NCBI RefSeq assembly: GCF_002994745.2
Contig: NC_037092.1
Coordinates: forward strand, 85,480,824 to 85,544,823
Direction: 5' to 3'
DNA length: 64,000 nt
Source: Rosa chinensis
Lineage: Eukaryota > Streptophyta > Magnoliopsida > Rosales > Rosaceae
Below the pieces are notes generated by a model. That model was not told the DNA's origin, did not search any database, and saw only the letters and a program-made list of their open reading frames with translations. Position numbers and translations under genes: made by a program. Each line of letters begins with the position of its first letter. Within the stretch, counting starts at the first letter, position 1. Shown in pieces: positions 34,398-45,479 of this stretch.

Positions 34398-36322
34398 TCA
34401 GTTGTTACATATGAAGATTCAGGGGACAATGTTTACACATGTAAGTATTTTAATGCATGTTTTTGGGTTGAAGAAGCTATCAAACAAAAATCTACAAAAG
34501 CATTGCCCATTTATACAAATTGTTGTCAAAAAGGAGAAATCAAGCTTCCTGTACCTAAACCAACTCCTAATTTGCTTAAAACATTATTGAATCCAAATAA
34601 TGGTCCAGATAGCAAGCTTTTTAAAGAGAATATTAGAGTGTATAATTCAATGTTCTCTTTTACATCAATGGGAGCAACAATTGATCATAAAATAAACACT
34701 GGATCAGGTCCATATGTATTCAAAATTAGTGGTCAAGTTCATCATTTGATGGGTTCTATTTTACCTTCTGATGGTGAATCCCCTAAATACGCACAATTAT
34801 ATATATATGATACAAACAATGAGATTTCAAATCGTATTAACGCAATTGATCCTCTTCATGTTAATCAAAATATTAAACCAGAAATTGTTGAAGGACTTAC
34901 TAAGATGTTTGATGAAATTAATGAATTAGTAAAACAATTTCGAACAATAAAAGTTAAATTTGAAAATCATTCACTACCTTTATTTAACATGAGCCTACTT
35001 GATTGTCTACCTACTGATAACAAACAATATGAAAGACCAACATCTAAAGAAATTGGTGGTTTAATCGTTGGTGATATTGGACAACATGACTCGAATAGAG
35101 ATATAATTATTGAATCAAATGATAGACACTTACAACGAATCTCTAAAATACACCCAAAGTATATGTCATTACAATTATCCAATACTTTTTCCATATGGTG
35201 AAGATGGGTATAAACCGAATTTACCAATGCAAAAAGCTTCGACAAATTCTCAACGAAAAAGAGAAAGAATATCAATGCGTAGTTATATTACATATCAAAT
35301 TCAAGATAGAAACAATATAGAAAATACTTTGTTACAAGGTGGATGATTATTTCAACAATTTTTAGTTGATTCTTATGCAACTGTTGAAGAAGATCGTTTA
35401 GATTGGATTAGAAAAAATCAAAAAAATTTAAGAAGTGAAGTTTATGAAGAAATGTATACTGCATTTTCATCTGGAATTAATAAAGGTCATGACTTAGGAC
35501 AAAAAATTATTTTCCCAAGTTCTCATACAGGAAGTCCTAGAGATATGATTAATAATTATCAAGATGCAATGACAATTTGTAGACAATACGGTAATCCAGA
35601 TTTATTTATAACTTTTACCTGCAATGTTAAATGGCCAGAAATACAAAGATATTTTAAAGAAAAACCTGAATATAAAGCTGAAGATAGACCTGATATAATT
35701 TCAAGAATGTTTAAAATAAAATTACAAAATATGATCAGTTATATTAAATCTGGAGAACCTTTTGGAGAGATTGATGCAGATGTTCATACAATAGAGTTTT
35801 AAAAAAGAGGACTTCCTCATGCTCATATGTTATTTTGGTTAAAAAAAGATTACAAATGTTATACAGCAGCGGATATATATAGATTCTATTATTTCAGCAG
35901 AATTACCTGATAAAAACATTGATCCAGAACTTTTCAAAATTGTTAGTGAATTTATGATTCATGGACCCTGTGGACAGATAAATTCAAAATCTCCTTGCAT
36001 GAGAAACGGAAAATGCACTAAATCTTTTCCAAAACCATATAATTCAAAGACTACATTTGAAGCAAATTCACCACCAACATATAAACGCAGTGATGATAAT
36101 ACAAAATTTGTCATAAAAAATGGTGTGCATGTTGGTAATAATTTTGTAAGTATTCACATTAATGTTGAATCATGCTCCCAATTTTATAATTCAAATTTAT
36201 TATTAAGATATAACGCTCACATTAATGTTGAATCATGCTCCCAATCTATGCTAATTAAATACTTATTTAAATATATTAATAAAGGTCCGACCGAGCTCGA
36301 ATTTTACTACAAGAAAATTTAA
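34398..36322 (+). pseudogene. Helitron Rep (HUH nuclease) region, with stops and frameshifts
   Basis: The frame from about 34398 runs to 35201 and contains FSFTSMGATIDHKIN and GPYVFKISGQVHHLMGSI, the Helitron-like N-terminal domain. After a frameshift it continues with YPILFPYGEDGY. The nuclease motif GLPHAHMLFWL (the HxH of the HUH site at 35818-35826) is preceded by an in-frame TAA at 35801-35803. The tyrosine motif IKYLFKYINKG lies near 36250-36290. A 44-bp phrase (cacattaatgttgaatcatg...) is duplicated at about 36157 and 36214. Rep would nick and join DNA during rolling-circle transposition; this copy cannot make an intact protein. Confidence 0.85.
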
Positions 36323-36345
36323 ATGATGAAATTCAAACTTACCTT

Positions 36346-38159
36346 CACTGTCGTTGTTTAACTCCTCATGAATCTGTCTGGAGATTATTCGAATATCCAA
36401 TTAATTCTCGACATCCTGCTGTACAACGGTTACATATTCATTTACCTTTACAACAAAATATAATTTTTGATGAATCAACCTCTCTTGAATCAATAATAAA
36501 ATACAGAAGTACGGAAAACACTATGTTGACTGGATGGTTTGAAGCAAATAAAGCTTATCCAGAAGCATGTGGATTAACTTATGCAGAATTTCCAACTAAA
36601 TTTGTTTGGCATGATTCCGAAAAATCTTGGGCGCCACGAAAACGATACGAAGCAATTGGACGAATAACATATGTGCCTCCTACAAAAGGTGAATTATATT
36701 TTATGAGAATGTTATTAAATATTCAAAAAGGTTGTTATGATTTCAATTCAATAAAAACTGTCAATGGCATTATGTACCCTTCATATCAAGAATCCTGTCA
36801 AGCTTTAGGTTTATTGGGAGATGATAAAGAATGGATTGAAGCATTAACAAATTCTTCATTTGTTGCAACAGTTTCTGAAATGCGTCAACTTTTTGTTACA
36901 ATAATTTTATTTTGTGATGTTGCAAATGCTCGAATACTATTTGATTCACATTGGTCGAATATGTGCGATGATATTTTACATAAAGCTAGAACTGAAATTC
37001 AAAATCCAAATTTAATTATACCTGAATCAGAATTAAAAAATAGATTATTGTTTGAACTAGAACATCTATTTAATATGTCATCAAGTTCATTAAAAGATCA
37101 TCAATTACCAATGCCTGATACAGATAGAATGTTAGAGTTGAATAATAGACTATTAAGAGAAGAATTGGATTACAATTCTGCTGAATTAAAACACCAACAT
37201 ACAAATTTAGTCGCCCAATTAAATACAGATAAAAAAATTGTCTACAACGAAGTCATTGAAGGAATTGAAAAAAGAACATGTAATACTTTTTTTGTTCATG
37301 GTCATGGAGGAACTGGTAAAACCTTTTTATGGCACACAATAATAAGTAAATTAAGATCCGAAGGAAAAATTGTTTTAGCTCATTCAAGATTTAAAATACC
37401 TCTTACAGTGAATAATCTATCAATCTGTCCAATAAAAAAAGGTAGTCATCTTGCAAAATTAATTCATCAAACAGAACTAATTATTTGGGACGAAGCCCCA
37501 ATGTGTCATAAATATTGTTTTGAATCACTGGATAAATCTTTACGCGATATTCTATCATGTTCAAATAATACACAAGAAAATAAACCTTTTGGTGGTAAAC
37601 CCATTTTATTAGGCGGAGATTTTAGACAAATTTTACCAGTTATTGCAGGAGGAACTAAAGAGTAAATAATAGAAGCTTCATTAAATTACTGATACCTCTG
37701 GCAATCATTTAAAATATTTCATTTAACAGAAAATATGAGACTATCAAAAAAAAATTTAACTGAGGAAGATAAAAAAAATATTTCGACTTTTGCAAATTGG
37801 TTATTACAAGTTGGAGAAGGTAAAATACATTCAATGAATTATGAAAATGATACAGACATGTCTTGGGTTGAAATTCCGAATGATATACTCATTGACACTT
37901 ATATAGATCCAATAGAAGCAATTTTTACTGCAACTTATTCAAATTTTTATGCTAATTATGATAAATTTGATTACTTAAGAGAACGTGCAATAGTTACACC
38001 ACAAAATGCTACAGTAAAAGATATAAATGATTATGTTGTGAATTTACTACCAGGTAATACAACGACTTATCTAAGTTCAGATACTATTGTTCAAGATTCC
38101 CAAAGTAATGAAAATATTCATCTTTTGTATCCCACAGAATTTTTAAATAAACTTGAATT
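36346..38159 (+). pseudogene. Helitron PIF1-like helicase, N-terminal part
   Basis: A linker region (SRHPAVQRLHIHLPLQQN near 36400) leads into superfamily 1 helicase motifs. Walker A is GHGGTGKTFLW (about 37302-37334), Walker B is IIWDEAPM (about 37480-37503), and motif III is LLGGDFRQILPVI (about 37609-37647). A TAA at 37663-37665 interrupts the frame, which resumes near 37735 and is cut at 38159 by the Copia derivative. The frame continues in register at 41488. Confidence 0.88.
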
Positions 38160-38312
38160 TGTTAAGGGTAAATGTGTAATTAGCTCCACATGGACTTGGT
38201 ATATATAGTTGAAGGTTCTTCTTTCCGAATGTATCAGAGCATATACCTTCTAATATAATTTCTTTCTCTCTCAATTTCCTTTATTTTCTTGCTTTTCTTC
38301 TTCAAGCTTTCA
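38160..38312 (+). repeat. Left LTR of the Copia derivative
   Basis: 153 bp, TGTTAAGGG to CTTTCA, with a TATA-like ggtatatatag. Paired with 41335-41487. Confidence 0.92.
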
Positions 38313-39059
38313 TGGCATCAAGAGCCAGGTTCTGATCGGGACCGGGTTTCTTCATCAGAGCACTGGAATCTTCGTCAGAGCTCTAGCCACTCAAGTAAAG
38401 CTTACTTTCTCAGTGTCCTTAATCGGCCTTTTCAGAGATTTTGTGTGCTGGTTCTTGAGATAAGCTCAATTTCATAGTTCTGCGATTTGATTTTGTCAAG
38501 ATTTGGTGCAATATATCAATGATTTGTTGAAGAATTCTGGTACAAAAGCATACTTTTAGTGATTAAAGCAATTTGTTTTTAGTTATCTGATTTGGAAAGT
38601 TGAAAGTGAATAATTGAAACCCTAGCTTTTTCGATTGAGGAAATTCAAGACTCAGATTTGTTGCTCTCTTCTCTGTGTGAGAGATAATCGATTTTACATA
38701 CATTCAGATACTATTCAAGCCAACATTTTATTACCTGTGTTCGATTTTGTGTTTACTTGAAGTTACTCATCTCTAGCATACAGTCCTTTGGTTCACTCTC
38801 AATCTCTACTTGCTCTTGTGTGCTCTTACCTTCAGAAATTTGGGGAGTTTGATTAATAGTGTGAAAATTTAGAAGAACGTCTCTGAACTCTGAGATTTTG
38901 GGAATAATTGAAGCAACTCAGTATTATTGGTTTTCTTGTGAAGAAGTTGAAGGCTTGGAAATTGGGTTTCTCCAGATTTCTTTGTTTGGTTTTCTTTTGA
39001 AGAAGTATCTTATACTAGTATTCGGTTATGTGTTTCTTATTACCTCTGCTCTCATAATC

Positions 39060-39846
39060 ATGAATACTAATTGGTTGGATGATTGTCTCCTTTCCAACTT
39101 CTGCAATCTCATCACTCTGCAGTTAAATGATACTAACTATGTGACTTGGAGATTCATGCTAGAGTCAATGTTAGTAGGGTGTGATCTAATGGGATATATT
39201 GATGGGTCTGTGCCTTGTCCTCCACAATACAAAATCGCAGAGATTGGTATTACCCCTGAGTTTACACAAGAGTATAAGGATTGGAGGAAGAATGACTCTG
39301 CTTTGATTACTTTACTAGCTACTACTTTGTCATCAGATGCTCTTTCATTCATTATTGGAAGTAAAACCTCAAAAGAACTTTGGTTTTTGCTTGAGGAGAG
39401 ATATGCTAAACTTTCAAAGTTCAAAGCTTTTGAGCTCCGGAACTCTATGCAGAAAATTCATAAAGGTAATGATTGACAAGTATATGGAGCGATTTAAAAC
39501 TATTCGGGAAAAACTTTCATTAGCTGGAGTTTATATTTCTGATGAAGATATAGTGACTTCGATCTTGAATGGATTGCTTGCTGATTTCTCAACCATAAGG
39601 ATTGTCATCAGAGCTAGTAAGACACCGATCACTCTAAGAGAGCTTCACACACTATTATTGGATTTTGAGTCTGACATTGTTCAAGAATCAAGATCTATTG
39701 CTTCTGCTCCCGTGACTACATCTATTGTTAATCATGAGAACCAATCTCCTGGTACACATCTTACTCCTCTCAATTTTCTTGTGTACCTCAACATACTATT
39801 ATGCCTAATAATACCAACTATGTCACTACATCTGTTTCTGCTATGA
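39060..39846 (+). pseudogene. Copia-type gag, split by frameshifts
   Basis: The ATG at 39060 gives MNTNWLDDCLLSNFCNLITL, followed by gag core motifs LNDTNYVTWRFMLESML, DWRKNDSALITLL and TSKELWFLLEERYAK. The frame is lost at about 39470. The next frame continues with YMERFKTIREKLSLAGV, TSILNGLLADF and ITLRELHTLLLDFE to about 39800. This is the UBN2/Copia gag family that forms the retroelement particle. At least two frameshifts are present. Confidence 0.85.
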
Positions 39847-41234
39847 ATATTGCATATGCTGCTAATGCAATGATGCAAAATGGAAATTTTGGGTTACCCC
39901 ATATGTCAAGTAATGGCTCCATGATGACATTCTCTCCCAGTGCATCTGATTTCAGTGTTCATCCTCCTGATGCAAATTTTGTTCACACCTCACCATATTT
40001 GCCTACTGGTTTTTCTCAACATCTTGGTGGCTTTAATCCTGCTAGTTTAGGTATGCCTTTTAATTGCTTTACTCCTGCTAGCACAAACACATATTATATG
40101 CCTTCTGTCACTACTGGGGTCCCAAACTACAGTGCATATAATATGTCTCCTGTTAGCACAAGTCAAGTTGGATATGCTTCGCCACCATCTATGCACTATG
40201 GGTACACACAACAATACAGGTACTCACAGAACAATGTCACCCAGTCAATATTGGCTCCACAACAAGGAAACTTCTCACAAAGTAATACAAGGAATTTCTC
40301 ATGCCAGCAAGCACGTAGTAATGACAATGTATACTCTGATGGTGGATATATGCAAGTTCCCTATAGTGGTAGAATATCACAGCCCTACCATGGTCCACAA
40401 CATGATTTCTCACAGAAATTTGGGGATCCTTCTGGGAAGTTCAATGAAAGAAGCTCTAATAATATTTTAGAGAACAACAACAACAGCTGTTATCCTCAAC
40501 TTCCAATCAACAGGATTCTCAACTACAACAACAAAAACAATGGCAAAGTGGAGACTTTTTCACAGCAGCAAAATGTTGGTTTTCAGCAAAATAACAAATT
40601 GCAACATCTTGGTGCCCTTACACATGAGAGAGAACATATTGACTTGAATAAGGGTGCTGCAGAGAATATGGGAAAACATGTCACTGCGGCAGAAATAAAT
40701 AAGAAGGCTGGAACCAAAGGGGCTGAAGATAGTTTGGACAAGATCATGCTTAAACCTATGCACAGGTTAGAAAGAGAGAAAATGCAAGTCTTGGCAAAGG
40801 GAAACAATTATCAATATCATACACTTGAAAAGAAAAAAGGAGGAAACAATGTTACAGAATGTGAGAGCTTGGACAAAGTTTTAGTAAAACATGTTCCCAG
40901 GCTGGAGAAAGTGAAGATGAAGATGAAATTTGGTGCCTTCACAAAACTTGGTGTTGTGCCTCCTACAACCAACATGAATCAATCTCAACGCGTTGGTTCC
41001 GGCTCTACTGTAGAATGTCAAGCCCAGGCTGCCTTTCCCACCTTTGAACCAATGCTAGTCTCCATTGATACCCCAACATGGCAACAAGCTATACTCAAAG
41101 AAATCAACACTGTGTTGATACAAGGCTCTTCACAGCTACACTCCACTCCTCCAGATAGACCATTAATGAATTGTAGGAAGATCTGTCATGATATGGGGCT
41201 GCAGCAATCACAGCAACTCATTCCACCCGGATAA
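39801..41234 (+). CDS. Chimeric ORF: gag tail, SLDK-repeat segment, RT stub
   Basis: A continuous 477-residue frame. Residues 1 to about 270 are Asn/Gln/Ser/Tyr-rich, like a Copia gag C-terminus, but no CCHC knuckle is present. Residues about 272-376 (nt 40614-40928) are different in character: SLDKIMLKPMHRLEREKMQ and SLDKVLVKHVPRLEKVKMK, a repeated motif that I associate with a plant coiled-coil protein family (from memory, unverified). Residues about 423-466 (TPTWQQAILKEINTVL, PPDRPLMNC) resemble the first residues of a Copia RT. Integrase is absent between them, so the host-like segment replaces it. The frame being open across three sources is notable. No function is assigned. Confidence 0.55.
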   Translation: MPNNTNYVTTSVSAMNIAYAANAMMQNGNFGLPHMSSNGSMMTFSPSASDFSVHPPDANFVHTSPYLPTGFSQHLGGFNPASLGMPFNCFTPASTNTYYMPSVTTGVPNYSAYNMSPVSTSQVGYASPPSMHYGYTQQYRYSQNNVTQSILAPQQGNFSQSNTRNFSCQQARSNDNVYSDGGYMQVPYSGRISQPYHGPQHDFSQKFGDPSGKFNERSSNNILENNNNSCYPQLPINRILNYNNKNNGKVETFSQQQNVGFQQNNKLQHLGALTHEREHIDLNKGAAENMGKHVTAAEINKKAGTKGAEDSLDKIMLKPMHRLEREKMQVLAKGNNYQYHTLEKKKGGNNVTECESLDKVLVKHVPRLEKVKMKMKFGAFTKLGVVPPTTNMNQSQRVGSGSTVECQAQAAFPTFEPMLVSIDTPTWQQAILKEINTVLIQGSSQLHSTPPDRPLMNCRKICHDMGLQQSQQLIPPG

Positions 41235-41334
41235 GATAAACATCCCTGTGCTCTGTGCTCCTGTATTGACTACAATTTTTTTTGTTTCTGTTGCAACCTG
41301 ATGAGTGTTCCTCTCCCATCAGGTTGAGGGGGGA

Positions 41335-41487
41335 TGTTAAGGGTAAATGTGTAATTAGATCCACATGGACTTAGTATATATAGTTGCAGGTTCTTCTTTC
41401 CGAATGTATCAGAGCATATACCTTCTAATATAATTTCTTTCTTTCTCAATTTCCTTGTTTTTCTTGCTTTTCTTCTTCAAGCTTTCA
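41335..41487 (+). repeat. Right LTR of the Copia derivative
   Basis: 153 bp, matching the left LTR with about five or six differences. Followed by GAATT. Confidence 0.92.
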
Positions 41488-41964
41488 GAATTCACTGGAT
41501 TACCATCACATAAATTAAATTTAAAAGTTAGAATGCCTATTATGTTATTAAGAAATTTAAATCAACGATCTGGATTATGCAATGGTACAAGATTAATAAT
41601 AACAGCATTATTTGATCGATTAATCGAAGCAAAAATATTGACAGGAACCAATATAAATAAAAAAAAATTTATACCTCGAATCATTCTTACAGCAACGGAG
41701 AACAAATGGCCATTTATTTTTAAAAGACGTCAATTTCCAATTAGACTATGTTACGCTATGACAATTAATAAGAGTCAAGGACAATCACTAAATCAAGTTG
41801 GTATATATTTACCTAAACCTGTTTTTACTCATGGGCAATTATATGTCGCACTTTCAAGAGTTACATCAAGAAAGGGCTTGAAAGTTTTAATAAAGAATAG
41901 TGATGGTATACCAAACAAATACACTAAAAACATTGTTTACAAAGATGTTTTGCAAAATCTGTAA
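41488..41964 (+). pseudogene. Helitron helicase, C-terminal part
   Basis: This resumes the helicase frame interrupted at 38159, with the GAATT duplication encoding the shared residues. It reads LPSHKLNLKVRMPIMLLRNL, GLCNGTRLII and the C-terminal helicase motifs AMTINKSQGQSLNQVGIYLP and GQLYVALSRVTSRKGLKVL, ending at a TAA at 41962-41964. These bind and hydrolyse ATP for strand unwinding in PIF1-like helicases. Confidence 0.9.
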
Positions 41965-44900
41965 ATTAAAATATTTGTTACACTAATGTGAATACAATTA
42001 TTATTACCAAATATTTATTGTTAAAAATTTTTATCAAGTAATTTAACTGACGTAAATATTCCAAAAGCTTATGTCACCTTTCATTGATTTCAAATCATAT
42101 GAACGTTGAAGCAATCAGTGTCAGAGAAATCATTTGAGCTAGAAGAAGATGAACCTAGAACCATTTTGCAGTTTACGGGGCAAAGAAACATTGTTTAAAG
42201 GAATGACCTTTACAATTACACTCTTGCACTCAAGTTTTGGGGATTTACAATTTGCCATCAATTCTGATATATAAGCAAAACGGATGATCTCTAATGTTCG
42301 GGAAGCCTCCATTACCATCAAGAATCAGTGTTATCTAACCCGAAAGTCAGGGGTGATCAAAATCACTAGCTCGGTAACTCTTCCACTCTGTGAGATCAAC
42401 ATCAATGTCATATTTATTCATCTTTTACTCATTTACCCAAACTGATTTCGTTTCATTCTAGCTATATTAACATGTTCCTGAAAACAATTGATCTGAAATT
42501 GTTTTTCTCTGATTTGCAGTCTCTATAAAACGTCGAGCGTTGAGATACAAAAGAAAAGGTATCTTGATACTGATTCATTTTTGAAATTCTGCAATTTATC
42601 AAAATAAATACCTTTGTTCTCTCCTTCTTTTGTTAATTAAAGATCAATTCAATTCTTTGTATATGAAACTTCATTTCAAAGTCTGCAACTTTTCCTTTGA
42701 AACTTGATTTCAAAGTCTGCAAGTTTAGTCCTCCTCGGTTTCTATCTCTCCCTGCACTAAATGATGTCACTTCAAGTAACTCTTTGGTTTTTGCAATTTT
42801 TTTTTTTTTGGCGTGGTTGCTTCATAGAACATAAGCTTTTTGTTGATTAAGTAAGCTTTTATTCAATGAGTGTATCTCTATTCTGCAAACAAATATTATT
42901 GACCGGTTGTTTTTGCTTTATCCTTTTTCTCTGTGATTCATGATTTACTGGGTCTGAGTAATTCAGAAACTTATTGGCAGTGCTTCATTATTGTCTGTTT
43001 ATGAATTTTCATGATAGATTGGATGTAATTTTTAGTTTTTATTTTTATTCTTTCCCTCCATATGCATGAGTGATTGGGAAGAAAAACAAACTAGGGGTGA
43101 AATCTTGAATTTGGTTTTAGCCTTTCGCATCGAATTGGTTGAAATGTTGAAAAATTTTAAGCTTGCAGTGGCTGCTCATGAAGATACTATGTGGCTGCTC
43201 TCTGGGTTATCTATGGTTTCTGTTAAGCCTCTTTGCTTGCATTTCATTTGGTTGGGTTAGGAAATTGGGGGGAAAAGACAGAGCTAAATTGGATGATGTG
43301 TTGTTATGGGTTCATATCGCAAAGTCAAAACTATGAAGTGTTATTAGATCTGTTGAATTGAACTGTTTCTGGGTTCAAAAGTGCATGCTTTTCCTCTGCC
43401 TATGTGGCTATGTTGTTCTCAGCATATAGTTAACTTTTATGTAATCTGCCAGTGTATATTGATACAACTCACTTGGTCTTGGAAGTCCAGCAATTGCTTC
43501 CTGATGCTCTTTCTTTATGTCAGAAAACTATCTCACAAGATCTGGAGTTGGAATCACTTTTTCCAGGCATGTCTCCATGATCTGGAGTTGGAGAATGGTA
43601 TTGCTGTTCTGAATAAAGGTATCTGCCAATTTTGTTAACTTTTATGTAATCTGCCAGTGTATATTGATACAACTCACTTGGTCTTGGAAGTTCGGCAATT
43701 GCTTCCTGATCCTCTTTGTTTTATGTCAGAAAACTATCTCACAAGATCTGGAGTTGGAATCACTTTTTCCAGGCATGTCTCCATGATCTGGAGTTGGAGA
43801 ATGGTATTGCTGTTCCGAATAAAGGTACGTGCCAATTTTGTTAAACAAGAAAGTATTTACGTTTTTGCTAGGTTGTGATAAATAGCATCACATTTTTCCA
43901 TGTTCTAATATCAAGTCATTTTATCAGAGAAGACAACAGTTTGACTGCATCTTTGATTATCTGAGATACCCATCTTTGCAAAATGGTTTCTTTTGTTGTT
44001 TTTAGTTATAGGGTTTTAGTATTTTAAGCTTTTACTGATTGAAGTTTGTGACTTTAGGTTCTGCCATTGGTATTGGATTTGGAACTTTGGGATCGAAACT
44101 GCTTTAGCTACACTTACATAGGATCTAGAAAGGTACAAAAGTATGCGTAGATTGATTTTGTTATGCAGTTTTTCAATACTTCCACATTATTGTACGAAAT
44201 GTCGATGTTTGCTGATTCAGACAAATTTTTACATGTAAATGTAAGCAACTAGAATAAGGGGATTGAGTTTATGCTTTCGGTCAGCGGAGGCAACATTCTA
44301 TCATGGATTCGACATGATTATTTTGTTGTGGATGATAAGACTGCTGCACATCATGAGGTAATGAACTATTGATGTCATTATTATTAATATGGAGATAAGC
44401 TGATGGGAGAAAAATTATTAAAAGAGAGTATCTGCTGTGCAGCTTAATAATCTATATCTGATGCTAGAGACTAGGAAGCAGATTCGTATTGAAAGAAGTT
44501 ATATCACACTTCATACTTCATGTTAATGAACTTCAAAATGCTACTGATTCTTTTGCTTTCAACTGCTCTTTGGGTTGCTGAATTAATTTGATTCCATGTT
44601 CTCAATTCATTGTATAAATTGCTCTTTGGGTTCCTGAATTAATTTGATAAAATCATGGACAATATACAGGCAATAGGAAACCTATTACTTCAGATGGCTG
44701 TCAATTCATATATGTCATGATATATGTGTTCCTGCTGTGAGAAATTGGGTGAGGACCTTCTCTTCCTTACTCTCACTTCTAGCTTTGTAATCAAGACTAA
44801 ATAGTAAGATCTTTTCTATTCCATTTAAGTAGAATATTTGCTTAAACTATGTTATATGCCTCACTGATGTATAAAAATAAATTACCTAAGTGTTTGTTTA

Positions 44901-45448
44901 TCATTCTACTATTGGTTGATTTGGCTTTTGGATAGTGTGTTTGAGGTATATTAGATTTGGTATTGTTTCATTTGGTTTTGACATAGTCTAATTATTGATT
45001 CTGTATGTTTTTTGTGAAGAGGTTGTCTAAATTTGCCCTGGTTGCACTGATAACTTCTAAAGGAACCAATCATGAAGTTTTCTAAATTGATTATTGCAGG
45101 CCAATGTTTTCTTGAAATTAATTCAATTCATTTTCACAGGTCACACATTGCAGCTTCAAGCATTCTTCAAATCTTGCATACTCCATGGCTAGATGGACAA
45201 AATTTCAACTATTATACTCTACAAAGCATGAAGCTGACAACTTTTCAGATCAATACACGAATGAGCTTCGTGGTTGTTGTACATAGTGTTAAATGAACAC
45301 GTGAAAAATTTGTTTCAAAGTGAAAACTTCATTTGATTATGGGTAGTTGTTAGTTCACTTAGAACAACAGAAATTGATTACTATTATGCATCCCTAAATG
45401 CAGCTATTTTTGTCTATACAAGCTTTTTCATTTGTAATAATACCAAGT
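41965..45448 (+). other. Helitron 3' non-coding region
   Basis: T-rich sequence with no firm gene. A 205-bp unit (taacttttatgtaatctgcc...) is tandemly duplicated at 43431-43635 and 43636-43840. Other phrases are repeated at lower similarity, for example gctctttgggttcctgaattaatttgat near 44570 and 44621. Short exon-like frames exist, but none is recognisable. Confidence 0.55.
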
Positions 45449-45478
45449 CCCGCAGCAAAACGCGGGTAAATTTTCTAG
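45449..45478 (+). other. Helitron 3' terminal hairpin and CTAG end
   Basis: The CCCGC/GCGGG stem with an 8-base loop is followed 8 bases later by CTAG and then host T at 45479. This is the rolling-circle termination signal. Confidence 0.88.
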
Positions 45479-45479
45479 T

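Larger units (their letters stand above)
38160..41487 (+). mobile_element. Short-LTR Copia derivative inserted in the Helitron helicase
   Basis: Two 153-bp LTRs begin TGTTAAGGGTAAATG and end CTTTCA. They are flanked by a perfect GAATT target duplication (38155-38159 and 41488-41492). A tRNA-iMet-like primer site (tggcatcaagagccagg, imperfect) follows the left LTR, and a polypurine tract (gaggggggA) precedes the right LTR. Inside are a Copia-type gag and a stub of RT; integrase and most of RT are gone. The LTRs differ at about five or six sites. It is a non-autonomous deletion derivative carrying a piece that looks like a host gene. Confidence 0.92.
33381..45478 (+). mobile_element. Helitron with Rep-helicase gene, decayed, with nested Copia derivative
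   Basis: The 3' terminus is clear: a hairpin CCCGC (45449-45453) / GCGGG (45462-45466), then taaattttCTAG ending at 45478, followed by host T. This fits Helitron CTRR ends and A/T insertion. The body encodes plant Helitron Rep and helicase in plus orientation. The 5' end is uncertain; tttactatatactaaag at 33381 is the best candidate, but it lies inside a duplicated block. Helitrons move by rolling-circle replication, cut by the HUH-type Rep. Stops, frameshifts and a 3.3 kb insertion make this copy inactive. Confidence 0.8.

Noticed and set aside
43066..43878. Short ORFs in the Helitron 3' region, including two in the tandem 205-bp units
   Set aside because: The two units read different frames and carry frame-breaking differences; they are a non-coding duplication.
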